NCBI RefSeq assembly: GCF_040802235.1
Contig: NC_133158.1
Location: 38,816,001 to 38,880,000, forward strand
Length of the DNA: 64,000 nt
Origin: Manis javanica
Lineage: Eukaryota; Chordata; Mammalia; Pholidota; Manidae
Direction of reading: 5' to 3'
A model generated the notes under the pieces. That model saw only the letters and a program-made list of their open reading frames with translations. It had not been told where the DNA came from and did not search any database. Of the stretch, positions 47,877 through 59,934 are shown in pieces. The position numbers were made by a program, and so were the translations under genes. Numbering within the stretch: the first letter of the stretch is position 1; every line of letters begins with the position of its first letter.

Positions 47877-48329
47877 CTTAGGGAGTAAAACACTTCTGTT
47901 CAGTGATGTGAAGGAAGAGGGTTAGTTGCAGGGCTGCTGTCCACAGCAGCCAAACAGTATTGCTTCCTTAAAGCACGGCTGGTCAACCTCCCATATAAAC
48001 CAAATAACACCCAGGAAATGGCACATTAATGATCTTCTCAATGTGATTTCAGCATCATGAATAATTTTAACAGAGCTCCGGGCTCCTGGTAAGGAGGTAT
48101 CACAGCTGTCTGCTCCTCGAGGCCAGTCATAAGTCAGAAGGTCTAGACATTATCATTGAACATCAGAGTATGCATTACTTCCAGGCTAATCTACTTTTGG
48201 GGTTAACTGGTATTCAACACATACTTATAGGACAATACTGTTGCTTCCAGCTCTGGAGCCAGGCCTGTATCCAGCATCCTGTCTGCCCTCCGTGTCGGGG
48301 TGGGCAGGAGCCATGGTCAGAGGACCCAC

Positions 48330-48439
48330 CTTCACACCTGCCAACACGCCTGTGGTCGACACGCTGAAGTCCAGGTACGCGAGCACGTCTGGGGAGGGGG
48401 GCCTGAAAATGCTGGCCACCTTCTTTTTTGGTGTGTCAT
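48330..48439 (-). CDS. DIP2A: DIP2A exon with AMP-binding phosphate-loop region
   Basis: Reads (D)DTPKKKVASIFRPPSPDVLA then YLDFSVSTTGVLAGVK. LDFSVSTTGVLAGVK corresponds to the Ser/Thr/Gly-rich nucleotide-binding loop of adenylate-forming enzymes, in its DIP2-specific form. Acceptor CAATAG|ATGAC, donor AAG|GTGGGT. Confidence 0.93.
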
Positions 48440-49275
48440 CTATTGAACAGGAGACACCAGCGGTGCTGAAGTCACGTCAGGCTCTCAGGAGATATGCCAT
48501 GACTCGTGCCGGGAGCCCTGGGGAGGAGGAGCTCAGAGCAGTGGGGCAGGCTGCCTGTGGGGACGGGGGACCCATCAGCCTTCAAGGAGACGTCACATGC
48601 AGCAGATCCTCCCAGATGGTGCTGGGCGGGCGGTGACAGGGACAGGTGTGGGGCACACAAGGCGGGGAAGAGACCCCGTGAGAGGTGCACGGAATCACTT
48701 CGCTGGGCAGTGGGAAAGGTCAGGGGAACAGGGGTGTGCCAACATTCGCAGAGTCTGTGGCAAGGCCAAGATGGACAAGAACTCCAGCCACAGTGAGATC
48801 ATCACAGACAGGCTCCCAGGGCTCTGTGCACCTCGAGCTCCTGTAAGACCGCGGGCCGACACAGGTGAGGCCCAGACAGGAGCCCCCCACCTTGCAGCAG
48901 CCTGTGAAGCAGTGGGATGCTGGAGGCAGTGAGCACCCAGGGCTGCCCCTGGGCCCCAGGCCGGCTCTTGCTGATGCCTATCACGCGGCTGGCCGCAGAT
49001 GAGAGCCCCTGATGTCCCACAGGAGGCGCCCTGGCGTGCAAAGACAGGTGCCTGCCAGGTGCAGTGGGGATGGAAGGTCTTCTGTCTGCTGGCTGACTGG
49101 CACCCACGTCGCCAGGTCCACAAGCATGGGCACAGCCGGGGCACGCTGCTGGTTTCAAATGTCTTGATGCAAAGGTACTCAGGCTGACCTGATGGTTCGG
49201 GGCAGAGGCTGGGGGTCTTCAGCCCTTCCCAGCTGGCCCACAAGCATTTCATGGGGCATGGCAACATTCACCAGT

Positions 49276-49334
49276 GATGGAGACAAAGGATACATGCGTG
49301 CGTGCATGTGTGCACATGTGTGTGTGTGTGTGCA
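49276..49334. repeat. (TG)n-rich microsatellite
   Basis: Imperfect then perfect TG repeats (GTGTGTGTGTGTGTGC) in a DIP2A intron. Confidence 0.85.
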
Positions 49335-49699
49335 CTGCGGGAACTGTCCATGTCCCCACAATTGCCAAGCTCTGTGCAGGCAGGACAGAGAGGGGCGGGC
49401 ACACAGGCCTGCGACAGGGACTCTGCCCCCCACCCATCAACCACAGAGACCCTGTCCCAAGAAAGGGCATCTGTGCTTGGCAAGTCCTTCCACTCTGTGC
49501 CCAGGCTCTGATGGGGAACACGGGGCGTCAGGAATCCAGCTGGGGGGCTCCTTTTGGCAGCCTCCTCACCATTTACTGAAGCTGCTCTTATCTAACTTAT
49601 TTCTGGCTAGCAACAATGTAATCCCTACATCAAAGAAAGGGAAAGGGGGTTCATTTTGGCAGGAGCCAGTGCAAACGCTGAGGTGCTGAGGACCTGTAC

Positions 49700-49811
49700 C
49701 TGTATCTAGAATGGTCGGCCAGGTTCTGACGTCCACGGCGGCCACTGCTTCTTTGGACTTGAGCAGCCGCACGATGGCCTGTGTGGTGAGGACACAAGCG
49801 GACTTGCTGAC
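49700..49811 (-). CDS. DIP2A: DIP2A exon
   Basis: VSKSACVLTTQAIVRLLKSK then EAVAAVDVRTWPTILDT plus one base. Acceptor CTGCAG|GTCAGC, donor G|GTACAG. Confidence 0.93.
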
Positions 49812-49978
49812 CTGCAGAGCACAGGGGACCCTGAAGGCATGGGTGGGTGTGCCTGGGGCAAAGCCCGCCCGCAGGGCCCTGACAAAGCAACTAGACCAGG
49901 AGAGGACAAGCTCGCCCGGTCCCACCACACAAAGGCCCAGGATCCCATTCCCCTGCTGGGTTAGTGTCAGGCAGGTAC

Positions 49979-50100
49979 CTCTACGATCATCTTGACAGTG
50001 GGAAGTGTGGTGGTGAGGTTCTGGGGGTGTGGGGGCCTCACAGTGACAGGCACACAGCCACAGTACAGGCAGCCGTAGAAGGCAGCGATAAGGTCCACCC
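49979..50100 (-). CDS. DIP2A: DIP2A exon
   Basis: Reads (G)VDLIAAFYGCLYCGCVPVTV then RPPHPQNLTTTLPTVKMIVE. Acceptor CCCCAG|GGGTGG, donor GAG|GTACCT. Very highly conserved in DIP2 proteins. Confidence 0.94.
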
Positions 50101-51984
50101 CTGGGGAGACACATGGGCAGAGGGTCAGTGCGGGTCCAGATGTGGCCCACTGTGTCTGAGGCCACAGAAAGGCAAAAAGACAAGGGGGATGCCATTGTGC
50201 TTTCTTTGGATAAGGCCGCGACTCCTCCGGACTAATAAGGCACTTACAGAGCTCAGCACAGTCAGGGTTGGAGAGGAGCTGGCCCCCGGGGCAGGCCTAT
50301 CTCCTTGCTTCCACCCAGGGCCAGGGAGGCAGGAGGAGGCACAGCCACAGCACGAAGGAGGCCCCAGAGGGCACGGGAGGCTGGGGCCCTGAGGAGCGGA
50401 GACCCTGTGGCACCCCCTGCACAGAGGACCGGCGGGCAGGTGGGTGAGGGCAGTAGAGAAGGCAGGAGGGGTCCCATGGAGGCCCTGCACCCCTTGCTGC
50501 ACGTCGGTGCCAGGACACAGCTGCAGGTTGTGTGGACTCTCCTGGGGGTGCTGCTGGATCTGTAGGGAGGCCCATGCCCCTGGGGACAGGCTAGGGCAGC
50601 CCCATGTTGCTCATGACAACACACGGCAACAAGGGACCACTGCCCTGTTCCTTCAAATTTCGAAATATTTAAAATTCCCCGTATTTGGAATTTAGGGTGC
50701 ATTGTACCACATTCAGACCTGTTTTCTGGTCTTGAACTCAGTCCGACTTGAGAATGTCGGTGCTCCCATCCTGCAAGTGCCTCCAGGTGTTGCCCTCAAA
50801 TCATCCGAAGCGCCACCTGGCTTACACAGGCTACAGGACATCATCTCAGGCTGTTTCCACTCCAGAGTCAAAATAAATACACAACATTTAACCCGACTCC
50901 TGGGCTTCACCAGACTGCAAGCTCCTGATGCCCCGTCAGTGCCTAGAAATAAGACCAGGGGCTGGGCAGCCCCCCAGTACTGCCCTGGGGAGCAACCCCC
51001 TGCTCTGTGCCCACGGGGTGGCAAGAGGACTGAGGGAGGGCCTGGCTGGGCATTGGTGCACTGGCACACAGCAGACAACATGCATGAGAGTGTCCACTGC
51101 CGGCACAGCCGCTCTGCCCAGCACACATAGTGTCATCAGACTGGACACAAATGAAAGGCAACTGGGAGCTCTCCTGCTGGCCCATGAAGCTCACGCCGCT
51201 CCCTGGAAGCACAGGCCCCATCCCGGAGCACGGGGGGAGGCTGGCTACTGCAACACCCACCCCTGCAGCACTCGGAGAGTGCTGGCTCACCCCCTTGAGA
51301 ACGGGAGGAAGGTCCTGGACCCTCCTTCACCCCAGAAGTGCTCCTGCACAGCCTCTGCGCCCTCGGGGCTCCGGCCCTCAGCAGTGGTCATACTCTCCCT
51401 CTGCTGGTAAGTTTCTAAAATTCAAGTTTAGAACTTTACCATGTATTTTTTTTTCATTAAGCTTTTTGTAGGAAGAGCGTTAAGTGTACCCCAAAGCAGA
51501 GAGGAGTATCAGGCCCTCTTCATCACTCGGATTCTCAATAACCAAGGTGGCACCGTGTCTGCTACCTGTGGTTTTGTCTTTTTTTTCCTGTGTTGAACCA
51601 CTTAGGGCAGTACCCACCGGTTATGTCAGCCCTGCCTTTCCTGCAGTGCGTCCCACGGGACTGCAGCCCGACAGGTGCTTGGAACCCAGGGGCACTTGAA
51701 GAGCAGAGCTTGTGGAGAGGGAGGTACAGTCACCCCTGTGGAGGAATAACCTCACATTCCAGGGCGCTGATGGAAGGAACTGTAGTGCCGGGGAAAGTCC
51801 TGCGGTGCTCACATGCCACGTATCCGTGTCCAGAAACAAACCAGACTGCTGCTGTGCCCCAGTTCCTGGGTGGATTGTCACCCAGGTATCCACAACCCCT
51901 GGGACGAGTACCCCACCCCTCACTCCCCTGAGAGGCAGGAGTCCCAGCCCAGAGAAAGTGCCCAGTGTAGCCCAGTGTCCCCCC

Positions 51985-52812
51985 AGATAAGCTGAAGAAA
52001 CAGTCATTGCCAGGACCCGTGGCCTGGACACCAGGCCAGAGAGACGTCACCACAGGCAAGCATAAGAAAGTGGTTGCCACGGAGACCACCTGCGGTGGGA
52101 GGGCGGGGCCAAAGACCGGGCGGGGGCAGCTCTAGAAGCAGGGAAAGAGGGGAGGGCAAGGAGGTGGGGAAGGACTCACACCAGGCACATCCCAGTAATT
52201 CCTGTGCTTTGAAGAAAAAGGAAAACCTATAGGCAAGCAACTGCTCACAGAGGGGAGAGGGAGAGGGGGCCTTAACCACCCAGCACCCTGAGAAACGACA
52301 CACCCAAGAGAAGCCAGAGGCCAGGGACTCCTGTCCCGGCCCAGGCCCGAGTCACCGAGTAAGAGAACGACGACCCGGTGTTCTGCCCTTGTGCCAGACC
52401 TAGGGGAAGCATCTCGCTGACGGCTGGAAAGCAGACTCTCGGAACCCAGGCCTCAGGACGGGAGGGTGGGGCAGAAGCCCACGTCACCAACCCCAGGCTG
52501 GAGGGCAGCGCGCCCACCCCCCCCAATGGACTCTCTGGCCAGGCAGGCAGGGAGGACCCGGTTGGCACGAGGGAGGCCGTCTGCCTGATGGGCCCCAGTC
52601 CCTTAAAGGAGAATGGCTTGCCCGACCACCCTGCTTCTGTTGGGATGACGTCCTTGTTGCCACCCGCTTCCACCTATAAAAACCTTTCCTTCTGTACAGC
52701 TCCTCGGAGCTCCTTTCTATCTACCATATGGATGCTGCCTGATTCATGAACTGTTGACTAAAGCCAGTAAGATCTTTAAATTTTACTTAGTTGAATTTTT
52801 TTGTCTTAAAGT
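51985..52812 (+). mobile_element. Solo ERV LTR, antisense to DIP2A
   Basis: Gammaretrovirus-type LTR layout on the plus strand: CCTATAAAAACCTTTCC TATA box at 52674-52690, CTCCTCGGAGCTCC in R, and a U5 with AACTGTTGACTAAAGCCAGT then a T-rich end. The 5' border is approximate. No internal genes. Confidence 0.6.
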
Positions 52813-53584
52813 GTGCAAACTATTATCAACATGCAAGAACTCAGGGGATGCCCCCATGAACCCTTCCTGAAAAATCAACTAGAGAAAAGCCTTCAGAAAA
52901 CCTACATGACCAGAAAGATACACACATGTGGGCTGCTGGCCAGTGGCTACTGGGGAATGGGAGCCCCAGACACAGCACATGCAAGAAAACAGGGTGGAGA
53001 ATGCATAAGCAAAAAATTTGTAACTGTTTCAAAAATCATACAGGTGGTCAGAGCATTACTACTGTTACTTCGGGATAAAGTAAGGAATGAACATGGACTA
53101 CTCCAATGCAGTCAGCTCCTCTGTCTGAGGGAACCAGGATTTTTGGTATGGTAAGAAGGAGCTGTAATGGAGAAGGCATTTGGTGAAAGCATAGAATCCT
53201 GAATTCGAATCGGATGCAACAGTGTGAACTCATGAGACGTGTTTGCTCATGATCCTAGCTGTGCTCTCGGGACAGGCCCAGAGCGGCCGCCTCAGGGGAA
53301 GTGAGCACACACAGGGCCCAGGTTTTGCTGTGGGGCCAGGACCTGGGTTCCGTGGAGCAGTGGCTGATTCCAGGTCTGGGCAGGGCAGCCAGGGGCTCTC
53401 AGGGGCTGGAAGACCGTCCCTGAGGACCCAGGGCCACCAGAGGCTCCCACTGCCCGAACCAAGGTGACCCAAGTCCAGGGAAGGACTGAAACCCAACAGA
53501 CATGTTTGGATCCATGAGTCCATATGATACATTTGCAAATCCATCGACTGGTCACCTCTGGAGTTTGATAGGAAACAAAATTAA

Positions 53585-54450
53585 CTGTACTGAAAAAGTG
53601 TTGAATCAACATATGATTCTGCCTTTTACATGTGAATTCCACCACTGGGTGACCAAATACTTAATGAAGAGACATGTCTGTTTAGGAGTTTTTACAGCTA
53701 ATAAAAGAAATGACAGAATTAGGATATCACTGTTCTGTGACCATAATGAATGGATGAATGGGAACAGTAATCACCAATGGCTGCTATCACCACAGAAAGG
53801 CTGGCCCGGCATGGCGTTTCCCATGAGACAGTTCACACCACTCAGAGCCTCGCAAAAGAGCTGAGCCAGCATCTGATCCAGGGCCTAGATTGAGCTGCCG
53901 ACTGCAGGAAAAACTGCGGTCCGTCCACTTGTACTGAGCTTGCACTCAGCCACATGCAGACTGTGGGCCGGCACAGTGCAAGGTCAGACCAGAGCTTTGG
54001 CCGATGGACTGCTGGGAAGAGAGGGAACAGAGGAGCCTGTAAAGTAAAGAGACTTAAAAATATACCGTATTTAAAGGAAATTGGCAGACTAAACTATGAC
54101 GCGTGGCAATACCCACTTGGGTAATCAAATTGTAAAGAAATGGTGACTACAGAGGTCAGGAGACATGACTTTTGAAGGATGACAGATGCAAAGGGAAGTG
54201 TGGTGCCTGGCTGGGGCTACAGGTATCTACACTATGGTAATAAAATGTGGGGAGACAGGGAAAGAACAGCCAGGTGAGAGGAGCAAAAGGAACACAAATA
54301 AAGGCTGTACTAAAAAGAGCATGAGCATGGGCACAGTGGACCCACTACTTCAGGGGGCATCCACGTAAGGTGCTCGCTGTGAACACCAAACCTGCTATGG
54401 GGTCCCAGGAGCCAGACGCCACGGGTCCTGTACTGAAAAAGTGTTGAATC
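53585..54450. repeat. 23-nt exact direct repeats 820 bp apart
   Basis: The sequence starting CTGTACTGAAAAAGTGTTGA occurs at 53585-53607 and again at 54428-54450, identical over 23 nt, then diverges on both sides. The intervening DNA is not recognised. Confidence 0.9.
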
Positions 54451-54518
54451 TGTGGGGAAGGTGACTGTCGCCAGCCCCTGGGAACAGCTGTGAAGACAGG
54501 ACATCTGGGTGTGCTCAC

Positions 54519-54642
54519 CTGGGGGGTAGACCAAAGCCACGTGGTCCCCGACGCACAGCCTTCCCTTCTCCATCAGAGCCGCGGCCACCCTCTCAGCCCT
54601 TCTGTGCAGCTGGACGCAGGTCACAGTGCTCGTGACTGAGCC
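54519..54642 (-). CDS. DIP2A: DIP2A exon
   Basis: GSVTSTVTCVQLHRRAERVA then ALMEKGRLCVGDHVALVYPP plus one base. This is the N-terminal part of the adenylate-forming fold (loading of the substrate platform). Acceptor CCCTAG|GGCTCA, donor G|GTGAGC. Confidence 0.93.
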
Positions 54643-55019
54643 CTAGGGAAGCAAACATCGGGCAGATCTGCTGATCCAGGGCAGTGCCTGCTCCTGGGCA
54701 ACAGTGCCCACGCCAAGGGCACCCTACGCTCTGATCCCAGCAGTCAGGAGTGGGACGAGGTGCCGCTCAACATGCAGGCTGTCTTTCTAGTCACCTTATC
54801 TCAAATGCAACCCTTGTGTTGACTGCCCCGCTGAGGCAAAGGGACAGGCCATCAGGTACCCCCTGGGCTCCTGGAGCAATGGGTGTCCAAATTGTCCATG
54901 AAGTTTGAGACACAGCAATTAAACAAAGCCTTTTTGGCCTCTTTGATAAAATCTTTTAAACAGAACATCATTATAAAGACTAACATAAAAATCCAGGTTC
55001 TGGCTACCTAATGTTTTGC

Positions 55020-55250
55020 CACAATGTTTCGATTTTTCTATTGTAAAATAAATCATTGCCACTGTTACCACCCCCAATTCCAACCTCTCCCTGTCTAGAA
55101 GCAGCCATTATCCTGAATATAAATGCACATACATATGTAATACACAATAAACATCCCTAACCTATACTGTCATGCAAGTTTAAACTTCACATCCACCAGA
55201 TTAGCAGGCCTGTGCTGTTCTGAGACCTGCATTTTCAAAGCGCTGGGGCT
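55020..55250 (-). mobile_element. Possible old LINE-1 3' remnant
   Basis: AT-rich block with CAGCCATTATCCTGAATATA and ACATACATATGTAATACACA, resembling antisense old L1 3' UTRs. Weak. Confidence 0.3.
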
Positions 55251-56334
55251 GCCTTAATGGCCGCACGGGACTCTCCACACCTGAGCCAGTTCACTGGCTC
55301 ACCTCTTCTCTGCTGAGCATGTCTGTGCCTGGGCTGGGAACCAGCTCCCTCGCTCTGCTGACCCGCATCAGGCAGGCCTCACAGCACATGTAGGCATTAA
55401 GAAAATCAAAAGTGCAACAGGGTCTAATCATCATAATTCTTGGGACAGGCCAGTGGGACATCAGAACCTGTCTTTTTGACGGCGCCTCCCTGCACAGACC
55501 TGCATGGACGTTGAGCTGCTGGCAGGAGCCTTGAGGCTCTGTACAGGCGAGCTGCGCGTACTTCCCAGCCCAAGGGCAGAATGCCAGTGCTGGGCAGATG
55601 CTGGGAGGCCCAGTGCCCAGAGCCCTGCCCATCCCTTTGATGATTCGGAGCCTCAAGGAATAGGGGCCACCTGTGCCACAGCCACAGACTTCCTCCTGGG
55701 CCAAAAGCCAGCACATCCTCGGGAGCCTAAGAACAATTCAAATCCAGAGAAGGCTGACAAACCAAAATAAAAGCAAAAATATACAAGTGGCCCTGAGAAA
55801 AGACTGGACTGGGTTTGGAAAAGCCAGGTGCAGTGCCACACTGGCCACTGCTGAGCTCTCTCTGCCCTGCCACACATGTGCCTGACGGGCATCTCTGTGC
55901 AACCCTGCCCCATGGCTCCCTCTCTTGGGAAGGGCTGCACCGCTCAGGCGCACGGCCAACAGCCAGAGCCAAATCCTGGAGCCCACACACAGGACGCCCT
56001 TGGGTCCTGCAGGCCCAGCTCTGACCACACCTCCCTCTTGTCCATGGTCTCAACTGTTGTCCTCTTCTCTGAACTGCCCTCTCATGTCCGGACCTGAGGC
56101 CCCAGTGCCCACCTGCTCCCAATCTCCCCCTTACAACCCACAGGAATCACTTGGAGTCAGGAGCTGCACGGGGCCCCTCACCCTTGCCACCCAACCCCTC
56201 CCAGGCCTTCCCACCACACTTCGGGGTTGGGGGGCACTCAGCACTATGTGCCACCCCTGCTGTGCTCATCTGCAGACTCCTCATGGGATGATTTTATCTC
56301 GGGTCAGTCGTTAATTATCAGCTGCCTAAAACCC

Positions 56335-56470
56335 CATCAGCAGTGAAACAAATGTGTACTGAGCACTATTCTAGATCCGTGGTGACACAGCAAGCGTGGG
56401 ACACAAAGTCTCTCTTAACAAAAATGTTTCAGCAGGGGAGACTTATTTTAAGCCTTCGGAGAACAGGGGC
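56335..56470 (+). mobile_element. Probable LINE-2 fragment
   Basis: The block AAATGTGTACTGAGCACTATTCTAGATCC resembles the L2 3' consensus (GAGCACCTACTATGTG... CACTGTTCTAGG). Old and degraded. Confidence 0.45.
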
Positions 56471-57151
56471 CCTTTTTATCTAACAATGGCATCAATAAAT
56501 ATTTTTTGAATGAAGAAACAGTGGCCAAAAACGATCAGTGATGAAAGCAAGACCAGCGTTTCTCAGAAGGCAGTGAGCTGCCCTTTCCCAGCAGCAAGGG
56601 GGTGACAGCCTGCCTGACACCTGACAGAAGGCCAGGCAGTACTTCTATTGTCATTTGACTTTTCACATATTCACATTGTGCTGACTGGCCGACAGCCTGG
56701 GTGTGAGGATCACAGCTACTTTATGCTCTGAAAGCACCTACTGTGATCCACGGGCGACAGTGCCCAGAACCATGAAGTGAACCTGCACCAGGGGAGAGGC
56801 AGTAAGTGCTTGAGTCCTGTTAAGCTATAAGCAAACACAGAAAGTCTAAATTCTTAAGTTTACAAAATAAACATTTCCTTTTAGATCGGTTAGGGGGACT
56901 TACAAGTATATTGTTCTTAACCAAAAACTGGGTTAGTGAGAATTTTCCTATTAAGTACAAGATCAGTGGAAATGCTTTTGTGTGAACTGTGTGAAAGCCA
57001 GGCGTTTCGTGAACAGCAGGACCAGTAGAGACCGTGCCACACGGCACCGAGGCACGAGGGCTCACCACTCTGCACAGTCACGACGCTGAGGCGTGTGGAC
57101 TGGAGACAAGGGCCCCATGCACCCACAGGCACCAGCGGGCCCAGCCCTCAC

Positions 57152-57232
57152 CTTGGCATTCAGGAGCAGAAATAGTGGGTGGTCGGGAGTGGTGTGTGCC
57201 CGCCACTGCAGCACGTCAGGCAGGAACAGGAA
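57152..57232 (-). CDS. DIP2A: DIP2A exon (27 codons)
   Basis: FLFLPDVLQWRAHTTPDHPL then FLLLNAK, the start of the second AMP-binding domain. Acceptor CTTCGCAG|TTCC, donor AAG|GTGAGG. Confidence 0.93.
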
Positions 57233-57300
57233 CTGCGAAGAGGCGGGCTCAGGCATCAGCAGGCAGAGGGAGGCCCGCGACCCCCTGGGCACTGCAGTAC

Positions 57301-57410
57301 CTTCCGGGCCTGGTCGCTCTCCTCTAGGTGAGCCAGCTCCCGGCCAGAGGCCTGCGCCGTCCTCTTCCCGGCAACCAGATGCCCGACGACCATGGAGGCC
57401 GGTCCGACCT
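57301..57410 (-). CDS. DIP2A: DIP2A exon
   Basis: Completes the split Glu codon and reads VGPASMVVGHLVAGKRTAQA then LAHLEESDQARK. Acceptor TTTCCTAG|AGGTC, donor AAG|GTACTG. Only 68 bp separate it from the next exon. Confidence 0.92.
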
Positions 57411-58307
57411 CTAGGAAACAGGGTTCCGGATGAGAAGCTGCTTCCCTCTGATACAGGGTCAACACATAACTATTTCCATCACACTTATTTGAAATAAGCA
57501 TTTAACTCTTCACTAACACATATGTTCAGGGAACCAGTTACAAGGTTATGCTGAATTACAGAGAGAATCTCTCTCTTAAATATAAGTAATGCCAGGTTAA
57601 GAAGTTTACCTTCTGGCACATATCTGGGGAGATACGATTTGACCTCAATCATAGCTATACTCTTAATATATTTCACTGTTTTGTTGTATTTATTGTAGAT
57701 ATAAATTGGGAAATTAAATCTTCCTCATTAAGTATATTTTACTTAAATATATATATATAGTTTTCAATAATCAGCAAAAGAAAAGTAGGCATTTACTAAA
57801 AATTCACATGACCACAGGAATTAAAAACTGTATGTAATAGCTGAGCTGGTCTTTAAAATTAGTTTTTAAATGTGTAAAATCAGGGAAGGGAGACGGATGT
57901 GTGTTGAGACTTCCTAGGTCCCATCGGCCCTGCGGCTGCGGCAGGTCACAGGGCAGAGGGGCGCACACTCTCCATGGGACGCTGCACCATGCCCGAGCTC
58001 CTCTTCCCTGGGCATGATTCCTGCTTTCAGGGAGCCAGCACCGAGCCTTCCAAACCTAAGACGCCATTTGAATTCAGTTATTACAATGGGTTCTAGGCAG
58101 GGCGAAACCCCAGGCCAGCGAGGTGGCAGAGCTCTCTCTCCCCTGCAGCTCAGTTCCAGGGAACAAGAAGTGGTGACCAACCTGAGGAGCACCTGCTCTG
58201 GCTCCAAACCTAACTCAGAGATGCAGGGTCCAAATGACTGTCATTCAACCAGTGTGGTTGTCACCGACTTTAAGATTGACAGACACCGACTGTTAGGAAC
58301 AACTAAC

Positions 58308-58509
58308 CTGGCTGTTTCTGGCGAGGTTTGGGAAGGTTGGTAACACAGGTGTGAGGGCACATTAACACATTGCATGGGTGTAGCATCCCCTCCAGAAAGC
58401 GCTGCTTGGTTTCAGAAATGTGAATCCCTCCAAGTGGAGCCTTGGGCAAGGTGTTGGCAGGAACCAGGGCCAGACAGTACATGCCCACCTGGTGGATGCT
58501 GTCGACTGC
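58308..58509 (-). CDS. DIP2A: DIP2A exon (67 codons)
   Basis: Starts AVDSIHQVGMYCLALVPANT, passes through LGGIHISETKQRFLEGMLHP and CPHTCVTNLPKPRQKQP, and ends with one base of the next codon. Acceptor CTTCCAG|GCAGTC, donor G|GTTAGT. This is the hinge between the first adenylation domain and the second. Confidence 0.93.
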
Positions 58510-58717
58510 CTGGAAGAGAAGCACACCGATAGGAGGCCTGGGTCTGAGTCCTGAAGGTGGCACAGTGGCGTCTGGCAACATGCTGACCAACACAGCAACA
58601 CAGTAAGAAGCTGGGAGGCTGGGAACCGCTCAGTGTGAGCGCAGCAGGACCCAGAGGCCGAGGGGACAGTCTGACAAGGAAACAAGGAGACACGTGTGTG
58701 CGTCCTCCATCATTTAA

Positions 58718-58745
58718 CACACACACACACACAGTGTGTGTGCAG
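58718..58745. repeat. (AC)n/(GT)n palindromic microsatellite
   Basis: CACACACACACACA followed directly by GTGTGTGTG; can form a hairpin. Confidence 0.85.
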
Positions 58746-59934
58746 TATGTACTGTGTGCATGCTGTGTATCTAAGTCTGGAGCAGCTTTCATTTAAAAAT
58801 GGAGTGAGAAAAGCCGCTAAAACTGCAGGAGAGGCAGTGAGCAGAGGGTGGAGGCTGGACTTCTTCGAACGACCTCACTTACAGACCTGACTCTGGAACC
58901 GTGTATACATTTCACATACAAAAAAATCTTAAAAAACAATCCTTAACAACTGAAAGTTAAATAAAACAAATGAACTCAACTGACCTGGAATCAGGTTGGT
59001 GGAACAGCCCTTCAGAGAAAATCCATTTAAAGTGACTTTAAGCAACAATCTGATTAGTCCACCCCTAATGGGATATGCCTTATGGGCAAAAAGATTGCAA
59101 AAAAAGTGTTAAGCTGCTCTTGGAAATCTCACGTTTCAGAGGTAGGGAAGAAACTTAATTTGAGACTGCAGCATGTGTGGGTGGCCTGAGGGGAATGGGT
59201 AGTCCTGCGGGGGTCGTCAGCATGGCAGTCTTTCAGTGTGGGAGAAAGGGGAGCAACGGGCTAAGCAAAGACCCTGTGGCCTTGAATCTGAGTTGGAACC
59301 AGCAGCATAGACTCAGGATGCAGATCTTAAAACAGATGTCATTTCCTGTTCTGTTTGCTGAGAAAGCCCAGAAATAGTGACTAAGCCAGTAGATGGTCGT
59401 TCTAAGCTCCACTTCCCCTGGAAGGCAGCAGGGCCTCCGGGGTCTCAGCCTGACAGGTTTAGGACATGGAATATGCTACTTCCCCAAGCACTGGGGCTTT
59501 CTGTTCTCTAGTGTGGCCTCAGAATCCCAGGGGTCTGTCAAAAGGACTCAGAAGCCAACCCAAAGAGGGTCCAACTGACCACCGGAAATAAAAATAACTA
59601 ATAGATGGAGTCACAGCTGATATGTTTAAATCCACCAGTTCATAATGAAGCAGACAAAACAAGACTCTGCGGTCACCTTCAGAGGACTTTAGGAGACCAG
59701 CTCCTCACTCTGAAGTCGGTTCTTGACCTTGTTTCCCACTTGACCTTTGTTCCAGGCCCAGGTGACTGGGCGGGGTGGGGGGGTGCAATGGCCCTCTTTG
59801 AGGAGCAACTTCTGAAACTGCTCTGGCTAACAATGGAAAAGAATCAAAGCAGCACCACCGTGAAACTCACACAGGTTGGTGAGCTCAGGACCGCTAAGCC
59901 AGGAGGAGAGAAAAGTAAAGACTCCACCAAAAAA

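Larger units (their letters stand above)
38314..58509 (-). other. DIP2A: DIP2A gene, last 16 coding exons (C-terminal 692 residues)
   Basis: DIP2A (disco-interacting protein 2 homologue A) is a large multidomain protein with two adenylate-forming (AMP-binding, FAAL-like) domains. It has been linked to FSTL1 signalling, cortactin acetylation and neuronal spine development. Sixteen exons on the minus strand, read from 58509 down to the TGA at 38314-38316, sum to 2079 nt. All intron phases fit (0,1,0,0,1,0,1,0,2,0,0,2,0,0,1,2 at successive exon starts) and there is no internal stop. The product ends DQLDPIYVAYNM, the conserved DIP2 terminus. It corresponds to roughly the last 44% of a protein of about 1570 residues, from before the second AMP-binding domain to the C-terminus. 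The next upstream exon should lie beyond 64 kb. The identity of the A paralogue rests on the S100B/PRMT2 neighbourhood and on residues recalled from human DIP2A. Confidence 0.95.

Noticed and set aside
49566..50195. 209-codon minus-strand open frame as a single gene
   Set aside because: It runs through one DIP2A exon (49700-49811) in its true frame but also reads intron; splice sites define the real coding part.
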